Shown here: piece by piece, positions 1-8,470 of the stretch
How the letters are laid out: each line of letters begins with the position of its first letter
Position numbering within the stretch: position 1 is the stretch's first letter
Assembly: GCA_009923345.1 (NCBI GenBank)
Contig: RFTR01000005.1
Location: 1 to 28,686, forward strand
Origin: Betaproteobacteria bacterium
GTDB lineage: Bacteria > Pseudomonadota > Gammaproteobacteria > Burkholderiales > Burkholderiaceae_C
Length of the DNA: 28,686 nucleotides
Direction of reading: 5' to 3'
Made by a program: the position numbers and the translations under genes
The notes under the pieces: generated by a model
The model's database searches: none
Told to the model about the DNA's origin: nothing
Seen by the model: the letters and a program-made list of their open reading frames with translations, nothing else

Positions 1-849
1 GAAGGCCCCCGTCTTCGCCTTGGCTTGGAGATTCGATCGGTCAACAGCCGATTTTTGGACCTCACTTTCAAAATCCCCGAGGAGTTACGACCGCATGAGG
101 CGGCGGTGCGCGAGCTGGTCATGCAACAACTCAAGCGTGGCAAGGTCGAAATACGTGCCCACATAGAAAGCACGGCCGACGCCACACTGCCAGACCCTTC
201 GCCCAAATTGCTGCAACGCCTCTCGTCCCTAGAAGATGCTGTGCATGTCTGGCTTCCAAAGGCAATGCCTTTGTCGGTAGCCGATGTTTTGCGCATGAGC
301 GCTTCGCAATCCAGTGTCACCGCAGACATCGCCCCAGCTCTGCTCAAGCTGGCAAAAACCAGTATCCAACAACTCAACGATGCGCGTGCCCGTGAAGGTG
401 GGCGTTTGGCGGATTCGCTCAAAGAGCGTTTAGCCCAGCTTCGCAAACTCGCCACCCAAGCGCAACCCTTGGTGCCGCAGTTGGTGGAGCAGCAAAAAGC
501 CAAATTTTTAGAGCGCTGGCGCGAGGCCATGGCTTTGGCTGACGGTGCTACCTTGCCCGAGGCCGCCCAAGACCGCGCATTGAGCGAAGCCACTTCTTTT
601 GCCATCCGCATTGATGTGGCCGAAGAGCTCACCCGATTGGTCTCGCACTTCGACGAAATGGACGCTTTACTCAAAAAAGGCGGCAACGCCGAAGGTGTAG
701 GCAAGCGTTTGGACTTTTTAATCCAAGAGTTACACCGCGAGGCCAATACACTGGGTTCGAAGTCTGCCACCCTTGAGATGACGCGCATCTCGGTGGACAT
801 GAAAGTGTTGATCGAACAATTGCGCGAACAAGTACAAAATTTGGAATGA
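1..849 (+). CDS. yicC: YicC family endoribonuclease, 5'-truncated by window edge
   Basis: The reading frame is open from base 1, so the true start lies upstream and about the first 15-25 residues are missing. A TTG at 25 is in frame but is not the start, because the codons before it continue the family's N-terminal region. The visible EIRSVNSRFLDL motif and the following region up to RGKVE match the conserved N-terminal YicC block. The C-terminal half contains the DUF1732-type segment ending in LIEQLREQVQNLE. E. coli YicC has been described as an endoribonuclease affecting small-RNA turnover; that role here is by family. The stop codon overlaps the gmk start in an ATGA, so the two are translationally coupled. 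Confidence 0.93.
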   Translation, partial: EGPRLRLGLEIRSVNSRFLDLTFKIPEELRPHEAAVRELVMQQLKRGKVEIRAHIESTADATLPDPSPKLLQRLSSLEDAVHVWLPKAMPLSVADVLRMSASQSSVTADIAPALLKLAKTSIQQLNDARAREGGRLADSLKERLAQLRKLATQAQPLVPQLVEQQKAKFLERWREAMALADGATLPEAAQDRALSEATSFAIRIDVAEELTRLVSHFDEMDALLKKGGNAEGVGKRLDFLIQELHREANTLGSKSATLEMTRISVDMKVLIEQLREQVQNLE

Positions 850-1472
850 TGGAAAACTTCCCCGGCAACCTCTTTGTAGTCGCCGCCCCCAGTGGGGCGG
901 GTAAATCGAGCCTTGTCAAAGCCTTGATGGAGCTAGACGCCAAAGTGCGCCCTTCAGTCTCGCACACCACCCGCGCGCCGCGTGGCCAAGAGAAGCACGG
1001 GCGTGAATACTATTTTGTGTCTGAGCCCGAATTCGACCAGATGGTGGCTTCGGATGCGTTTTTAGAGTGGGCCCATGTGCATGGCTATCGCTACGGCACA
1101 TCGCGCAAAGCGATTGAAGACCGCATTGCCCAAGGTGCCGACGTGGTGCTCGAGATCGACTTCCAAGGCGCAGTCCAAGTCAAAAAACTCTTTGCTAATG
1201 CAGTGTCCATTTTTATCCTCCCACCAAGCTGGGAAGAACTCAAATCTCGCTTACACAACCGTGGCGAGGACGCGCCAGACGTCATCGCCTTGCGACTGCA
1301 AAACGCTGCCGATGAGATGGCCAAAGCCCACGAATTTGACTTCGTTATAATCAACGAGTTGTTTGAGCGCGCAGTATTCGACCTAAAAGCTGTTGTTCAC
1401 GCGCAACGACTCAAATACTCGGCACAACGCCGAGCTCGGGCGGACGTATTCGACGCCTTAAACCTCAATTGA
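846..1472 (+). CDS. gmk: Guanylate kinase
   Basis: Converts GMP and ATP to GDP and ADP in the cytoplasm, linking purine salvage to GTP and (p)ppGpp pools. The P-loop APSGAGKSS lies at residues 14-22 and the GMP-binding stretch SHTTRAPRG follows near residue 39. The later EIDFQGA and the FDFVIINE segments are also typical. At 208 aa the length is normal for the family. The start overlaps the yicC stop (ATGA); a second ATG directly follows at 849, so the protein may begin one residue later. It sits in the common yicC-gmk-rpoZ-spoT order, which makes biological sense because GTP is the substrate and ppGpp an inhibitor of this enzyme in many bacteria. Confidence 0.97.
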   Translation: MMENFPGNLFVVAAPSGAGKSSLVKALMELDAKVRPSVSHTTRAPRGQEKHGREYYFVSEPEFDQMVASDAFLEWAHVHGYRYGTSRKAIEDRIAQGADVVLEIDFQGAVQVKKLFANAVSIFILPPSWEELKSRLHNRGEDAPDVIALRLQNAADEMAKAHEFDFVIINELFERAVFDLKAVVHAQRLKYSAQRRARADVFDALNLN

Positions 1473-1491
1473 ACCGACTTCTGGAGCATCC

Positions 1492-1695
1492 ATGGCCCGT
1501 ATTACCGTTGAAGACTGTCTTGAGCAAATTCCTAATCGCTTCCAACTCGTGCTGTGCGCAACTTACCGTGCCCGCATGTTGAGCCAAGGCCACACACCCA
1601 AGGTAGAGAGCAAAAACAAACCCGGCGTGACTGCCTTGCGTGAAATCGCTGCTGGCTTGATCGGCACCGAAATGCTCAAAAAGGTACCAGGTTAA
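1492..1695 (+). CDS. rpoZ: RNA polymerase omega subunit
   Basis: Small subunit that helps assemble the beta-prime subunit of RNA polymerase and, in E. coli, forms part of a ppGpp-binding site. The 67-residue product starts MARITVEDCLEQIPNRFQLV, followed by the ATYRARML helix and the NKPGVTALREIA segment; these are diagnostic. The short length is usual for betaproteobacterial omega. It begins 19 bases after the gmk stop, with a modest purine stretch (TGGAG) at 1482-1486 as the ribosome-binding site. It is followed at once by a strong intrinsic terminator, which separates it from spoT. Confidence 0.97.
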   Translation: MARITVEDCLEQIPNRFQLVLCATYRARMLSQGHTPKVESKNKPGVTALREIAAGLIGTEMLKKVPG

Positions 1696-1712
1696 TAACC
1701 CCTTACCCCAGC

Positions 1713-1742
1713 AAAAAGCACCGTTTTACGGTGCTTTTTTTT
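1713..1742 (+). terminator. Intrinsic terminator after rpoZ
   Basis: A perfect 11-bp stem (AAAAAGCACCG at 1713-1723 with CGGTGCTTTTT at 1729-1739) closes a TTTTA loop, and the T run continues to 1742. This is a textbook rho-independent terminator for the yicC-gmk-rpoZ transcript. Only about 22 bases remain before the spoT start. Confidence 0.92.
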
Positions 1743-1764
1743 CATTACAGGTAAAGTCGGGACT

Positions 1765-4056
1765 ATGAGCGCCCTCCAATCCCCGATTGCCCGAGTCGCC
1801 GCGAAAGACAAAGCAGTGGCCAACCCGGCTGCTGCCAACGCGGCGGCGGCTAGTTTTGCGGCGCTCACTGCTAAATTGGATTACCTCAGCGCCGAAGGCT
1901 TAGGCCAAGTGCGTCGTGCCTATAAATATGCTGACGAAGCGCATCTGGGCCAGTTACGCAACAACGGCGAACCTTACATCACCCACCCCATCGCTGTAGC
2001 CGCCCAATGCGCGGATTGGAAGTTAGACGCGCAAGCGCTTTCCGCCGCTTTGTTGCACGACGCGATGGAGGACTGTGGCATCACCAAAGTCGACTTGATC
2101 GAGCGATTTGGTATCCAAGTCGCTGAGTTGGTCGATGGCTTGACCAAACTCGACAAGCTCGAATTCAACACCCGCGAAGAAAACCAAGCCGAGTCTTTCC
2201 GCAAAATGCTGTTGGCCATGGCGCGCGATGTCCGCGTGATTTTGGTCAAACTCGCTGACCGCAGCCACAACATGCGCACCATGGGCGATATGCCGCGTAG
2301 CAAATGGAACCGTATTTCCCGTGAAACGCTCGAAATTTACGTACCTATCGCCCACCGCCTAGGTCTCAACCAAACATACCGTGAGCTGCAAGAGTTGGCG
2401 TTCCAACATTTGATGCCTTGGCGCTACAAGGTGCTAGGCAAAGCCGTGAATAAAGCTCGTCAGCGCCGTCGCGACCTGATGAAGCGCGTGCAACAAGAGG
2501 TGGAAACCGCATTCACCAAAGCGGGTCTGTCAGTGCGTATTTCAGGGCGCGAAAAAACCCTTTTTTCCATTTACAAAAAGATGGATACCAAGCACCTAAG
2601 CTTTGCCCAAGTGACTGATATTTATGGTTTTCGCCTCATCTTGCCTAAGGTGACAGACTGCTACACAGCTTTAGGTGTGTTGCACCAACTCTACAAACCC
2701 GTACCAGGGCGATTCAAAGACCACATCGCCATCGCCAAACTCAACGGCTACCAGTCTTTGCACACCACTTTGGTGGGGCCTTCGGGTTTGAACGTCGAAT
2801 TTCAAATGCGCACGGAGCCCATGCACTTGGTTGCCGAGTCTGGTGTAGCTGCGCATTGGCTCTACAAATCTAGCGGGGCCTCCCAAGAAAACAATGAACA
2901 CCTTGGCAATAAATGGTTGCAATCCTTACTGGATATTCAAGACGAGACGCGCGACGCCACGGAATTTTGGGACCATGTCAAAGTAGATTTGTTCCCCGAC
3001 GCGGTCTATGTGTTTACGCCTAAGAGCCGCATCATGGCCATGCCACGCGGTGCAACAGTGGTCGACTTTGCCTACGCCGTTCACAGCGACGTGGGTGACC
3101 ATGCCATCGCTGCCAAAATCAATGGCACTGCCGTTCCACTGCGCACTGAAGTCTCTAATGGCGATGTGGTGGAAGTTGTCACCTCCCCTGACGCGACACC
3201 CAACCCCGCTTGGCTAGGTTTTGTGCGCACAGGAAGGGCCCGCTCCAAAATTCGCCATCACCTCAAGACCATGGCACATACCGAATCGAAAGATTTGGGC
3301 GAGAAACTATTGGCGCAAGCACTGCGTGCCGAGGGGATTGAAAACATGCCGGCGATAGACGCCAAACACCAAATTTTGTGGGACAAATTGCTGCGCTTTA
3401 CAGGCAGCAAGTCGCTGGAAGAGTTGCAAGTGGATATCGGGTTAGGCAAACGTGTTGCTAGTATCGTTGCGCGTCGCTTGGCCAAATTGCTCTCAGAAAT
3501 CGGCCAAAAACCAGATCCACTGTTGCTAAGCCGCGAGCGTTTCACTGCGCACGAGACTATCTCTCAAGGCAGCGTGATGGTCGACGGAAGCACCAACGCA
3601 TCGGTGCAATACGCACCCTGTTGCAGACCGATTCCGGGAGACCCGATTTTGGGTTATTTGGGCCGAGGCGAAGGCTTGGTCGTTCACAACGAAACTTGCT
3701 CCGTTGCCAAGCATTTGAAATACAAAGACAGCGAGCGTTTTATTGCTGTCGAGTGGGCGGACGAGCCAGTGCGTACATTTGAAGCTGGAGTAGTAGTGAG
3801 TGTGAGCAACGCCAAAGGCGTGTTGGCGCGCGTTGCATCGGCCATAACTTCGGCAGAGGCGGACATTAACTTCGTGAACATGCCAGACGAAGTCTCTGGC
3901 CAAGAAACCGCCGATTTACGTTTTGTCATTGGAGTGCGCGACACCACTCATATCGAGGCCGTTTTGCGCAACTTACGCCGCTTGCAGTCGGTAATGAAGG
4001 CGGACCGAGTGACTTCAGGGTCAGCGCGGGATTCTCACCCAACCAACAACCGTTAA
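1765..4056 (+). CDS. spoT: Bifunctional (p)ppGpp synthetase/hydrolase (Rel/Spo homologue)
   Basis: Makes and degrades the stringent-response alarmone (p)ppGpp. Domains in order: an Ala-rich N-terminal leader (about 1-35); an HD hydrolase domain with YITHP near residue 71 and the metal-binding HDAMED at 98-103, so hydrolase activity looks intact; a synthetase domain in which RFKD at 316-319 is the RxKD signature of bifunctional enzymes, followed by NGYQSLHTT and EFQMRT; a TGS domain from about residue 414 (VYVFTPKSRIMAMPRG); and a C-terminal ACT domain from about residue 680. At 763 aa it has the full long-Rsh length. No strong ribosome-binding site precedes the ATG. The upstream terminator leaves little room for its own promoter, so expression probably relies on read-through or a promoter within rpoZ. 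Confidence 0.95.
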   Translation: MSALQSPIARVAAKDKAVANPAAANAAAASFAALTAKLDYLSAEGLGQVRRAYKYADEAHLGQLRNNGEPYITHPIAVAAQCADWKLDAQALSAALLHDAMEDCGITKVDLIERFGIQVAELVDGLTKLDKLEFNTREENQAESFRKMLLAMARDVRVILVKLADRSHNMRTMGDMPRSKWNRISRETLEIYVPIAHRLGLNQTYRELQELAFQHLMPWRYKVLGKAVNKARQRRRDLMKRVQQEVETAFTKAGLSVRISGREKTLFSIYKKMDTKHLSFAQVTDIYGFRLILPKVTDCYTALGVLHQLYKPVPGRFKDHIAIAKLNGYQSLHTTLVGPSGLNVEFQMRTEPMHLVAESGVAAHWLYKSSGASQENNEHLGNKWLQSLLDIQDETRDATEFWDHVKVDLFPDAVYVFTPKSRIMAMPRGATVVDFAYAVHSDVGDHAIAAKINGTAVPLRTEVSNGDVVEVVTSPDATPNPAWLGFVRTGRARSKIRHHLKTMAHTESKDLGEKLLAQALRAEGIENMPAIDAKHQILWDKLLRFTGSKSLEELQVDIGLGKRVASIVARRLAKLLSEIGQKPDPLLLSRERFTAHETISQGSVMVDGSTNASVQYAPCCRPIPGDPILGYLGRGEGLVVHNETCSVAKHLKYKDSERFIAVEWADEPVRTFEAGVVVSVSNAKGVLARVASAITSAEADINFVNMPDEVSGQETADLRFVIGVRDTTHIEAVLRNLRRLQSVMKADRVTSGSARDSHPTNNR

Positions 4057-4124
4057 CGCATAAAGTCGGCTTTGCCTAAGCGAAGAATTGGCTAGCGGAA
4101 GTCTCGATACTTGGGAGAGTTGAT

Positions 4125-4679
4125 CTACTGCAAAGCTTGCGGATAGTGCACGCTCAGCACTTCAATGTCCTGCACACCCACTGGCGTAACAAGTTTGACC
4201 ACATCGCCCTCTCGCGCTTTGAGCAAGGCGCGGGCAATCGGTGAAATCCAAGTCACCTCGCCTTTCAAACTATCGGCTTCGTCGATTCCCAAAATCGTGA
4301 CAGTGCGCTCGTCGCCCGCCTCTTCGACATAGGTCACGGTCGCACCAAAAAATACTTGGTCTTTGCCAAAGTGCACGCTAGGGTCGGTCACCTCCGCAAT
4401 CTCTAGGCGTTTGGTCAAAAAGCGAATGCGCCGGTCTATCTCGCGAAGGCGTTTTTTGCCATAGATGTAGTCGCCGTTTTCTGAACGATCACCGTTACTC
4501 GCGGCCCAATGCACGATATCCACCACCTTTGGACGCTCGTTGTCTATCAAGTCGAAAAGTTCGGCGCGCAGGGCCGCATAGCCTTTTGGGGTGATGTAGT
4601 TTTTACCACCTACAGGCAAAGGGGGAAGGCCTACTTCGTCTTCTTCAGCATCTGACTCACGGGTGAAGGCTTTGCTCAT
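4125..4679 (-). CDS. greB: Transcription elongation factor GreB
   Basis: Rescues backtracked RNA polymerase by stimulating transcript cleavage through the secondary channel. The N-terminal coiled coil carries the catalytic acidic tip in NGDRSENGDY (D64 and E67), followed by YGKKRLREIDRRIRFLTKRL, which is the GreB rather than GreA version. The C-terminal FKBP-like domain includes GDERTVTILGIDEAD and ends near residue 184. It has a longer, acidic N-terminal extension (residues 1-25) than E. coli GreB. It lies tail to tail with spoT. Its start is 13 bases downstream of the ModA-like gene, so it may be read from the upstream metabolic operon as well as from a promoter of its own that I could not identify. 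Confidence 0.95.
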   Translation of the reverse strand: MSKAFTRESDAEEDEVGLPPLPVGGKNYITPKGYAALRAELFDLIDNERPKVVDIVHWAASNGDRSENGDYIYGKKRLREIDRRIRFLTKRLEIAEVTDPSVHFGKDQVFFGATVTYVEEAGDERTVTILGIDEADSLKGEVTWISPIARALLKAREGDVVKLVTPVGVQDIEVLSVHYPQALQ

Positions 4680-4692
4680 ACTCGGTTGTGCG

Positions 4693-5388
4693 TCAGATCA
4701 ACTCAAAACCACCCGCTATTCGCAGCGGTTTGGTCGATGCATCTGTCAAAGCATCGGAAAAAGCCTGTGCCAAATCCGGTTGCTTTGCTTGCGAAGAAAT
4801 ACCCAAGGCATAGACCGTGGCCAACTCGAACTCTTGCGGCAAGACACCCACCAAATCGACGCCCTCGGTGTATTTGATTTCTGTCACTTGCGTGCATCCA
4901 ATCACGGGGCCTGAAGCGAGCGCCATTTCTTTCATCGCCGTCGCACCATTAGGAAAAGTGCGAAAACGATCGGCCAATTCCACAGCAAGCCCCAAGGTTT
5001 GCAAAACTTTAAAGAAGTGGATGCCAGCAGTGGCCAACTTGGGGTCTGGAAAGTAAATAGCCTCAGCAGCACGAAAAGCGGCTTGCAGATCGGTGCGGGT
5101 GGTAATCTCAGGATGGGTTGTGCCGTGTTTCACAGCAATACCCGTTTTCACCACGCCTAAAGCACGCAGACTGCCCGCCTTGACATGGCCACTATCGATC
5201 AGACCCTGCACCAAAGATTGGGACAGGATCACCACGTCGCAAGGGGTGCCTTGGAGCAGCGCTTCTTTCATCGCGCCAACTGCGCTGAAAGTGCCGTGCA
5301 GTTTGCAACCGTGCTTTGCCTCAAACTGCGCCTTCAATGGGTGCACCAACCCAGCGGCTGCACCGCCGCTCAACAGATACAGATCCAT
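4693..5388 (-). CDS. ModA-like substrate-binding domain protein without signal peptide
   Basis: The 231-residue protein resembles the periplasmic binding-protein fold of the molybdate-binding (ModA) type. It has SGGAAAGLVHPL near the N-terminus, then GTFSAVGAMKEALL, CDVVILSQ, and a C-terminal block with FPNGATAMKEMALASG. Unlike true ModA it starts directly with the first beta strand (MDLYLLSGG) and has no hydrophobic leader. It is therefore predicted cytoplasmic unless the start is misplaced. The in-frame upstream sequence overlaps the end of the Bug gene and does not offer an obvious leader. The start is one base after the Bug stop, so the two genes are tightly coupled in the uronate-type operon. 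No ModB/ModC partner is present. The ligand is unknown and need not be molybdate. Confidence 0.72.
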   Translation of the reverse strand: MDLYLLSGGAAAGLVHPLKAQFEAKHGCKLHGTFSAVGAMKEALLQGTPCDVVILSQSLVQGLIDSGHVKAGSLRALGVVKTGIAVKHGTTHPEITTRTDLQAAFRAAEAIYFPDPKLATAGIHFFKVLQTLGLAVELADRFRTFPNGATAMKEMALASGPVIGCTQVTEIKYTEGVDLVGVLPQEFELATVYALGISSQAKQPDLAQAFSDALTDASTKPLRIAGGFELI

Positions 5389-5389
5389 C

Positions 5390-6364
5390 TCAGTCTGCCT
5401 TGGCGCCGGATGCCTTCACAATCGTCGCCCACTTGGTCACGTCATCAGCCACATATTTGGCAAATGCCGGCGCGGTCATCGACATGGCCACAGCGCCTTG
5501 CTTCGCCCAAGTGGCTTTGACGTCAGGTGCATTCACAATTTTGTTGATCTCGGTATTCAAGCGTTGAACAATGGCATCTGGTGTGCCAGCAGGCGCCATC
5601 ATGCCGAGCCAAATCAAGGCCTCGTATTTGGGTACGCCGTCGTCGTTCACCGTCGGTAATTCAGGCGCAACCGTTGAGCGGGTTCGACCAGTGGTCGCAA
5701 GGCCACGCACTTTGCCTGCTTTGATGTTCTCAGTCATGGTGGTGACGGCGTCAAACATGACATCCACTTGCCCAGACAACACGTCTGTGCGAGCTGCAGC
5801 GCTTCCCTTGTAGGGAATGTGGGTCATATTCACACCCGCCATATATTTAAACAACTCACCAGCCATGTGATACGGCGTGCCATTACCAGAAGAGGCGTAG
5901 TTGATCTTTCCAGGATTTGCCTTGGCGTACTTGATGAGCTCAGGCAAATTTTGCGCGGGTACGCTCGGATGCGCCACCAACACTAGGTCTGAATAATTGA
6001 TGGGCGCGATGGGGACAAAGTCTTTGAGCAAATTGAAGGGGCGCACTGGGATCAGCGACTCGTTGACAGTTTGCGTGTTCGACATCATCAGCAAGGTGTA
6101 ACCATCCGGGGCAGACTTGGCTGCGGCATCTGTTCCGATGATCGAACCAGCACCCGGGCGGTTATCGACAACGAAATTTTGTCCAAGCGCCTCTTGCAAA
6201 CGCTGCGCCATAAAACGCGCATAGTTGTCCGCAGGACCGCTGGCCGCAAAAGGCACGATGATTTTGACGGGGCGGTTGGGGTACGGTTGCTGCGCTATGG
6301 CAGACAAGCTAGCGGCTAGCAAACCCAAAAGAAGAGCACTACGCTTTAAGAAATTCAATTGCAT
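5390..6364 (-). CDS. Bug/TctC family periplasmic solute-binding protein
   Basis: Extracytoplasmic binding protein of the tripartite tricarboxylate transporter type. The chosen start (MQLNFLKRSALL) gives a clean Sec signal peptide with cleavage after AIAQ and has GGAG about ten bases upstream; an alternative ATG at 6377-6379 adds five charged residues and lacks a good ribosome-binding site. Mature-protein hallmarks are YPNRPVKIIVPFAASGPAD, DNRPGAGSIIGTD, APDGYTLLM, YASSGNGTPYHM and PYKGSAAA. No TctA or TctB membrane component lies in the window, which is common for Burkholderiales Bug proteins. Its position between a sugar-acid lactonase and a ModA-like protein suggests a hexuronate, aldarate or related acid ligand; this is inference. 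Confidence 0.92.
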   Translation of the reverse strand: MQLNFLKRSALLLGLLAASLSAIAQQPYPNRPVKIIVPFAASGPADNYARFMAQRLQEALGQNFVVDNRPGAGSIIGTDAAAKSAPDGYTLLMMSNTQTVNESLIPVRPFNLLKDFVPIAPINYSDLVLVAHPSVPAQNLPELIKYAKANPGKINYASSGNGTPYHMAGELFKYMAGVNMTHIPYKGSAAARTDVLSGQVDVMFDAVTTMTENIKAGKVRGLATTGRTRSTVAPELPTVNDDGVPKYEALIWLGMMAPAGTPDAIVQRLNTEINKIVNAPDVKATWAKQGAVAMSMTAPAFAKYVADDVTKWATIVKASGAKAD

Positions 6365-6387
6365 TTTTTCTATCTCCATCTTGGGGG

Positions 6388-7374
6388 TTAAACAGCACCG
6401 CGCGTGTTCGTATACAGCGCATACACCGAGTGGCTAGCCGCCATAAACAACCGGTTATTTTTCGGGCCACCAAAACACACATTGGCACAACGCTCTGGCA
6501 AATGTATCTGTGCGATGGCAGAGCCATCAGGCGCAAACACACGCACACCGTCAATTTTTTCTGGGTCAGCAGTGGTCGCGCCATCGCTACCCCAGCCGCA
6601 CCACAAGTTACCCTGCACATCCACTGCGAAGCCGTCAATCGCCCCGTGGTCTTTTGCTTCTGTAAACAAGCGCTTGTTGGCGAGTCTCACGCCACCCTTG
6701 TCCTGCGCTTGCACATCGTAGGCCCAGAGTTTTCTATAAGGCTGTGCGCGACTTTCCACTACGTACAGCACTGACTCATCTGGCGAGAAAGCTAAACCGT
6801 TCGGGCCCTCTAAGTCAGACAAGATTTGTTGCAATGCGCCAGTCTCAGGCGCAATGCGGTACACCGACGCCACGACTTCAGATGTTGCAGGATCACCCTC
6901 CCAATCCCCTGAAATACCAAAGGGCGGATCGGTGAACCACACCGCGCCGTTGCGTTGGCAAATGATGTCATTGGGTGAATTGAGGCGTTTGCCTTCAAAG
7001 TGATCGGCCAATACCGTGATGCTGCCGTTGTATTCGGTGCGGGTAATGCGCCGCGCTTGGTGCTCACAGGTCAATAAGCGGCCTTGCCTATCGCGAGCCA
7101 ATCCATTGGCATTATGAGAAGGCTTTCTGAACTCGCTGACATACCCAGAAGCATCATCCCAGCGCAAGATCCGGTTGTTTGGAATATCCGACACCAGCAA
7201 ATAACGCCCATCGCCAAACCATTGCGGACCCTCAGCCCAGCGCAGACCGCTGGCGATTTGCTCCACGCTACTGCTAAACAAGCGCAACTTCAAAAAGCGC
7301 TCATCAAGCACCTCAATCCGCGGGTCGGGGTAGCGGGAATTCGTTTCAAAGGGAATGGACGGACCGTGTGTCAT
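6388..7374 (-). CDS. SMP-30/gluconolactonase family lactonase
   Basis: Six-bladed beta-propeller hydrolase of the SMP-30/regucalcin/LRE family, 328 aa, no signal peptide, so cytoplasmic. Candidate divalent-metal ligands are in place: Glu48 in LRWAEGPQW, Asn135 in NSPNDI, Asn192 in GPNGLAF and Asp247 in AIDGFAVD. The neighbouring gene encodes uronate dehydrogenase, whose product is an aldarolactone, so the likely job is opening galactaro- or glucarolactone to the aldarate. That substrate is inferred from context; the family also hydrolyses gluconolactone and other sugar lactones. It starts 10 bases after the udh stop and ends just before the Bug gene, consistent with one operon. Confidence 0.9.
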   Translation of the reverse strand: MTHGPSIPFETNSRYPDPRIEVLDERFLKLRLFSSSVEQIASGLRWAEGPQWFGDGRYLLVSDIPNNRILRWDDASGYVSEFRKPSHNANGLARDRQGRLLTCEHQARRITRTEYNGSITVLADHFEGKRLNSPNDIICQRNGAVWFTDPPFGISGDWEGDPATSEVVASVYRIAPETGALQQILSDLEGPNGLAFSPDESVLYVVESRAQPYRKLWAYDVQAQDKGGVRLANKRLFTEAKDHGAIDGFAVDVQGNLWCGWGSDGATTADPEKIDGVRVFAPDGSAIAQIHLPERCANVCFGGPKNNRLFMAASHSVYALYTNTRGAV

Positions 7375-7384
7375 AGCGTTAACT

Positions 7385-8197
7385 TTAAATGGGTGCGTTT
7401 TTTACAAAACCGCCACCTTGGTAAATCACAGCGGGGTCGTTCAAATCGAGCGAAAGTTGGCGAGATTCGATGGCGTTTTTGAAAACAGCGGAAGTGTCTT
7501 GAGGTTGGTAGCCAAGGTGTTTGGCTGACGCGTTATCCCACCAAACCAAAGGGTTGTCAGACATGCCATAAATCACACTGAACCCCACCACAGGGGAACT
7601 CAAACTAGCCAACACCAACCGTTCTAAATCGTCGTAGCTCAACCACGTGGCCAACATCCGTCTGTCTTTGGGCTCGGGGTACGACGAGCCGATGCGTAAG
7701 CAGACTGTTTCAATGCCGTAGCGGTCAAAGTAAAAACGGGCAATATTTTCACCAAAAGCCTTGCTCAAACCGTAGTAGCCGTCTGGACGCACAGGCATGG
7801 TCGGGGAGACGGTTTCGCTTTGTTTGTAAAACCCCGTGACATGGTTGGAGCTGGCAAATACGATGCGGCGCGTGCCGTTTTTACGGGCAGCCTCATATAA
7901 GTTGTACATACCGACGATGTTGGCAGGCAGGATTTCGTCAAATGGCCGCTCGATGGAAACACCTCCCAAATGCACCACGCCGTCCACACCGTCAAGCAAC
8001 TTGTCTACAGCTTGGGCGTCTTGCAGAGCCACGGACATGACCTCCTCGCCCGTTTTGGCAGCCTCCAACTCAGAAATATCGCTGACCCGCAGGGTCTCGC
8101 AGTGGGCCTTGAGACGCGGACGCAACACGCGGCCTAAGGCTCCAGCAGCCCCAGTGAGCAACAAACGGGGGTACAAAATAGGTGGGGTAGAGGTCAT
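7385..8197 (-). CDS. udh: Uronate dehydrogenase (NAD-dependent, SDR family)
   Basis: Oxidises D-galacturonate or D-glucuronate to the aldarolactone with NAD+, the first step of the oxidative hexuronate pathway. From the start MTSTPPILYP (270 aa) the Rossmann motif TGAAGALG is at 15-22. VHLGG at 75-79, FASSNH at 114-119 and the catalytic YGLSK (Tyr142, Lys146) follow. The pattern VHLGG-S-E-PF-IL-NI-G-YNLYEAAR and the end QGGGFV closely match Agrobacterium-type Udh. An upstream ATG at 8246-8248 adds 17 residues that do not look like the family and has no better ribosome-binding site, so I prefer the internal start, although neither has a clear Shine-Dalgarno. First gene of the minus-strand cluster; the 8346-8357 palindrome is its likely control site. 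Confidence 0.9.
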   Translation of the reverse strand: MTSTPPILYPRLLLTGAAGALGRVLRPRLKAHCETLRVSDISELEAAKTGEEVMSVALQDAQAVDKLLDGVDGVVHLGGVSIERPFDEILPANIVGMYNLYEAARKNGTRRIVFASSNHVTGFYKQSETVSPTMPVRPDGYYGLSKAFGENIARFYFDRYGIETVCLRIGSSYPEPKDRRMLATWLSYDDLERLVLASLSSPVVGFSVIYGMSDNPLVWWDNASAKHLGYQPQDTSAVFKNAIESRQLSLDLNDPAVIYQGGGFVKNAPI

Positions 8198-8345
8198 AGG
8201 TGAAGGTGAAATCAAGTGTTGGATCCAAATCTCAAAGTATTTTGCCATTCGTATGATGAAACCCTATGGGGGTCAACACCGAGGCAAATTCAGCGCCCTC
8301 GGCGCACCCTATCAGGGCAACAGCACCAGTTTGGTGTAAACCCTT

Positions 8346-8357
8346 TTTGTATACAAA
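8346..8357. promoter_or_regulatory. Perfect palindrome TTTGTATACAAA, probable GntR-type operator
   Basis: A 12-bp perfect inverted repeat lies in the divergent intergenic region, about 150 bases upstream of the preferred udh start and 114 bases upstream of the ABC binding-protein start. The core GTATAC flanked by TT and AA resembles operators of GntR-family regulators; the E. coli hexuronate regulators ExuR and UxuR bind related GTATAC-containing palindromes. On the minus strand it overlaps a TATACA that could serve as a -10 box, fitting repression of the uronate cluster. No regulator gene is in the window, so the assignment is inferred. Confidence 0.55.
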
Positions 8358-8470
8358 CCAAAGTCGAGCACAATTTGATCTGAACTAAGTCCAATGGCAC
8401 CCGCCGTCTGGGCATCTTTATTGCAAGTATTAACTTTTCTAAAAACCATCCACCCGCACTAGGAGATCCC

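Noticed and set aside
4057..4124. Possible bidirectional terminator between spoT and greB.
   Set aside because: Only a four-base AAAG/CTTT stem could be found in the 68-base gap.
5093..5659. 188-codon open frame opposite the Bug and ModA-like genes, and similar long frames opposite spoT, recC and the ABC binding protein.
   Set aside because: They are antisense shadows with Arg/Cys/His-rich translations and no family features; the opposite strand carries recognisable proteins.
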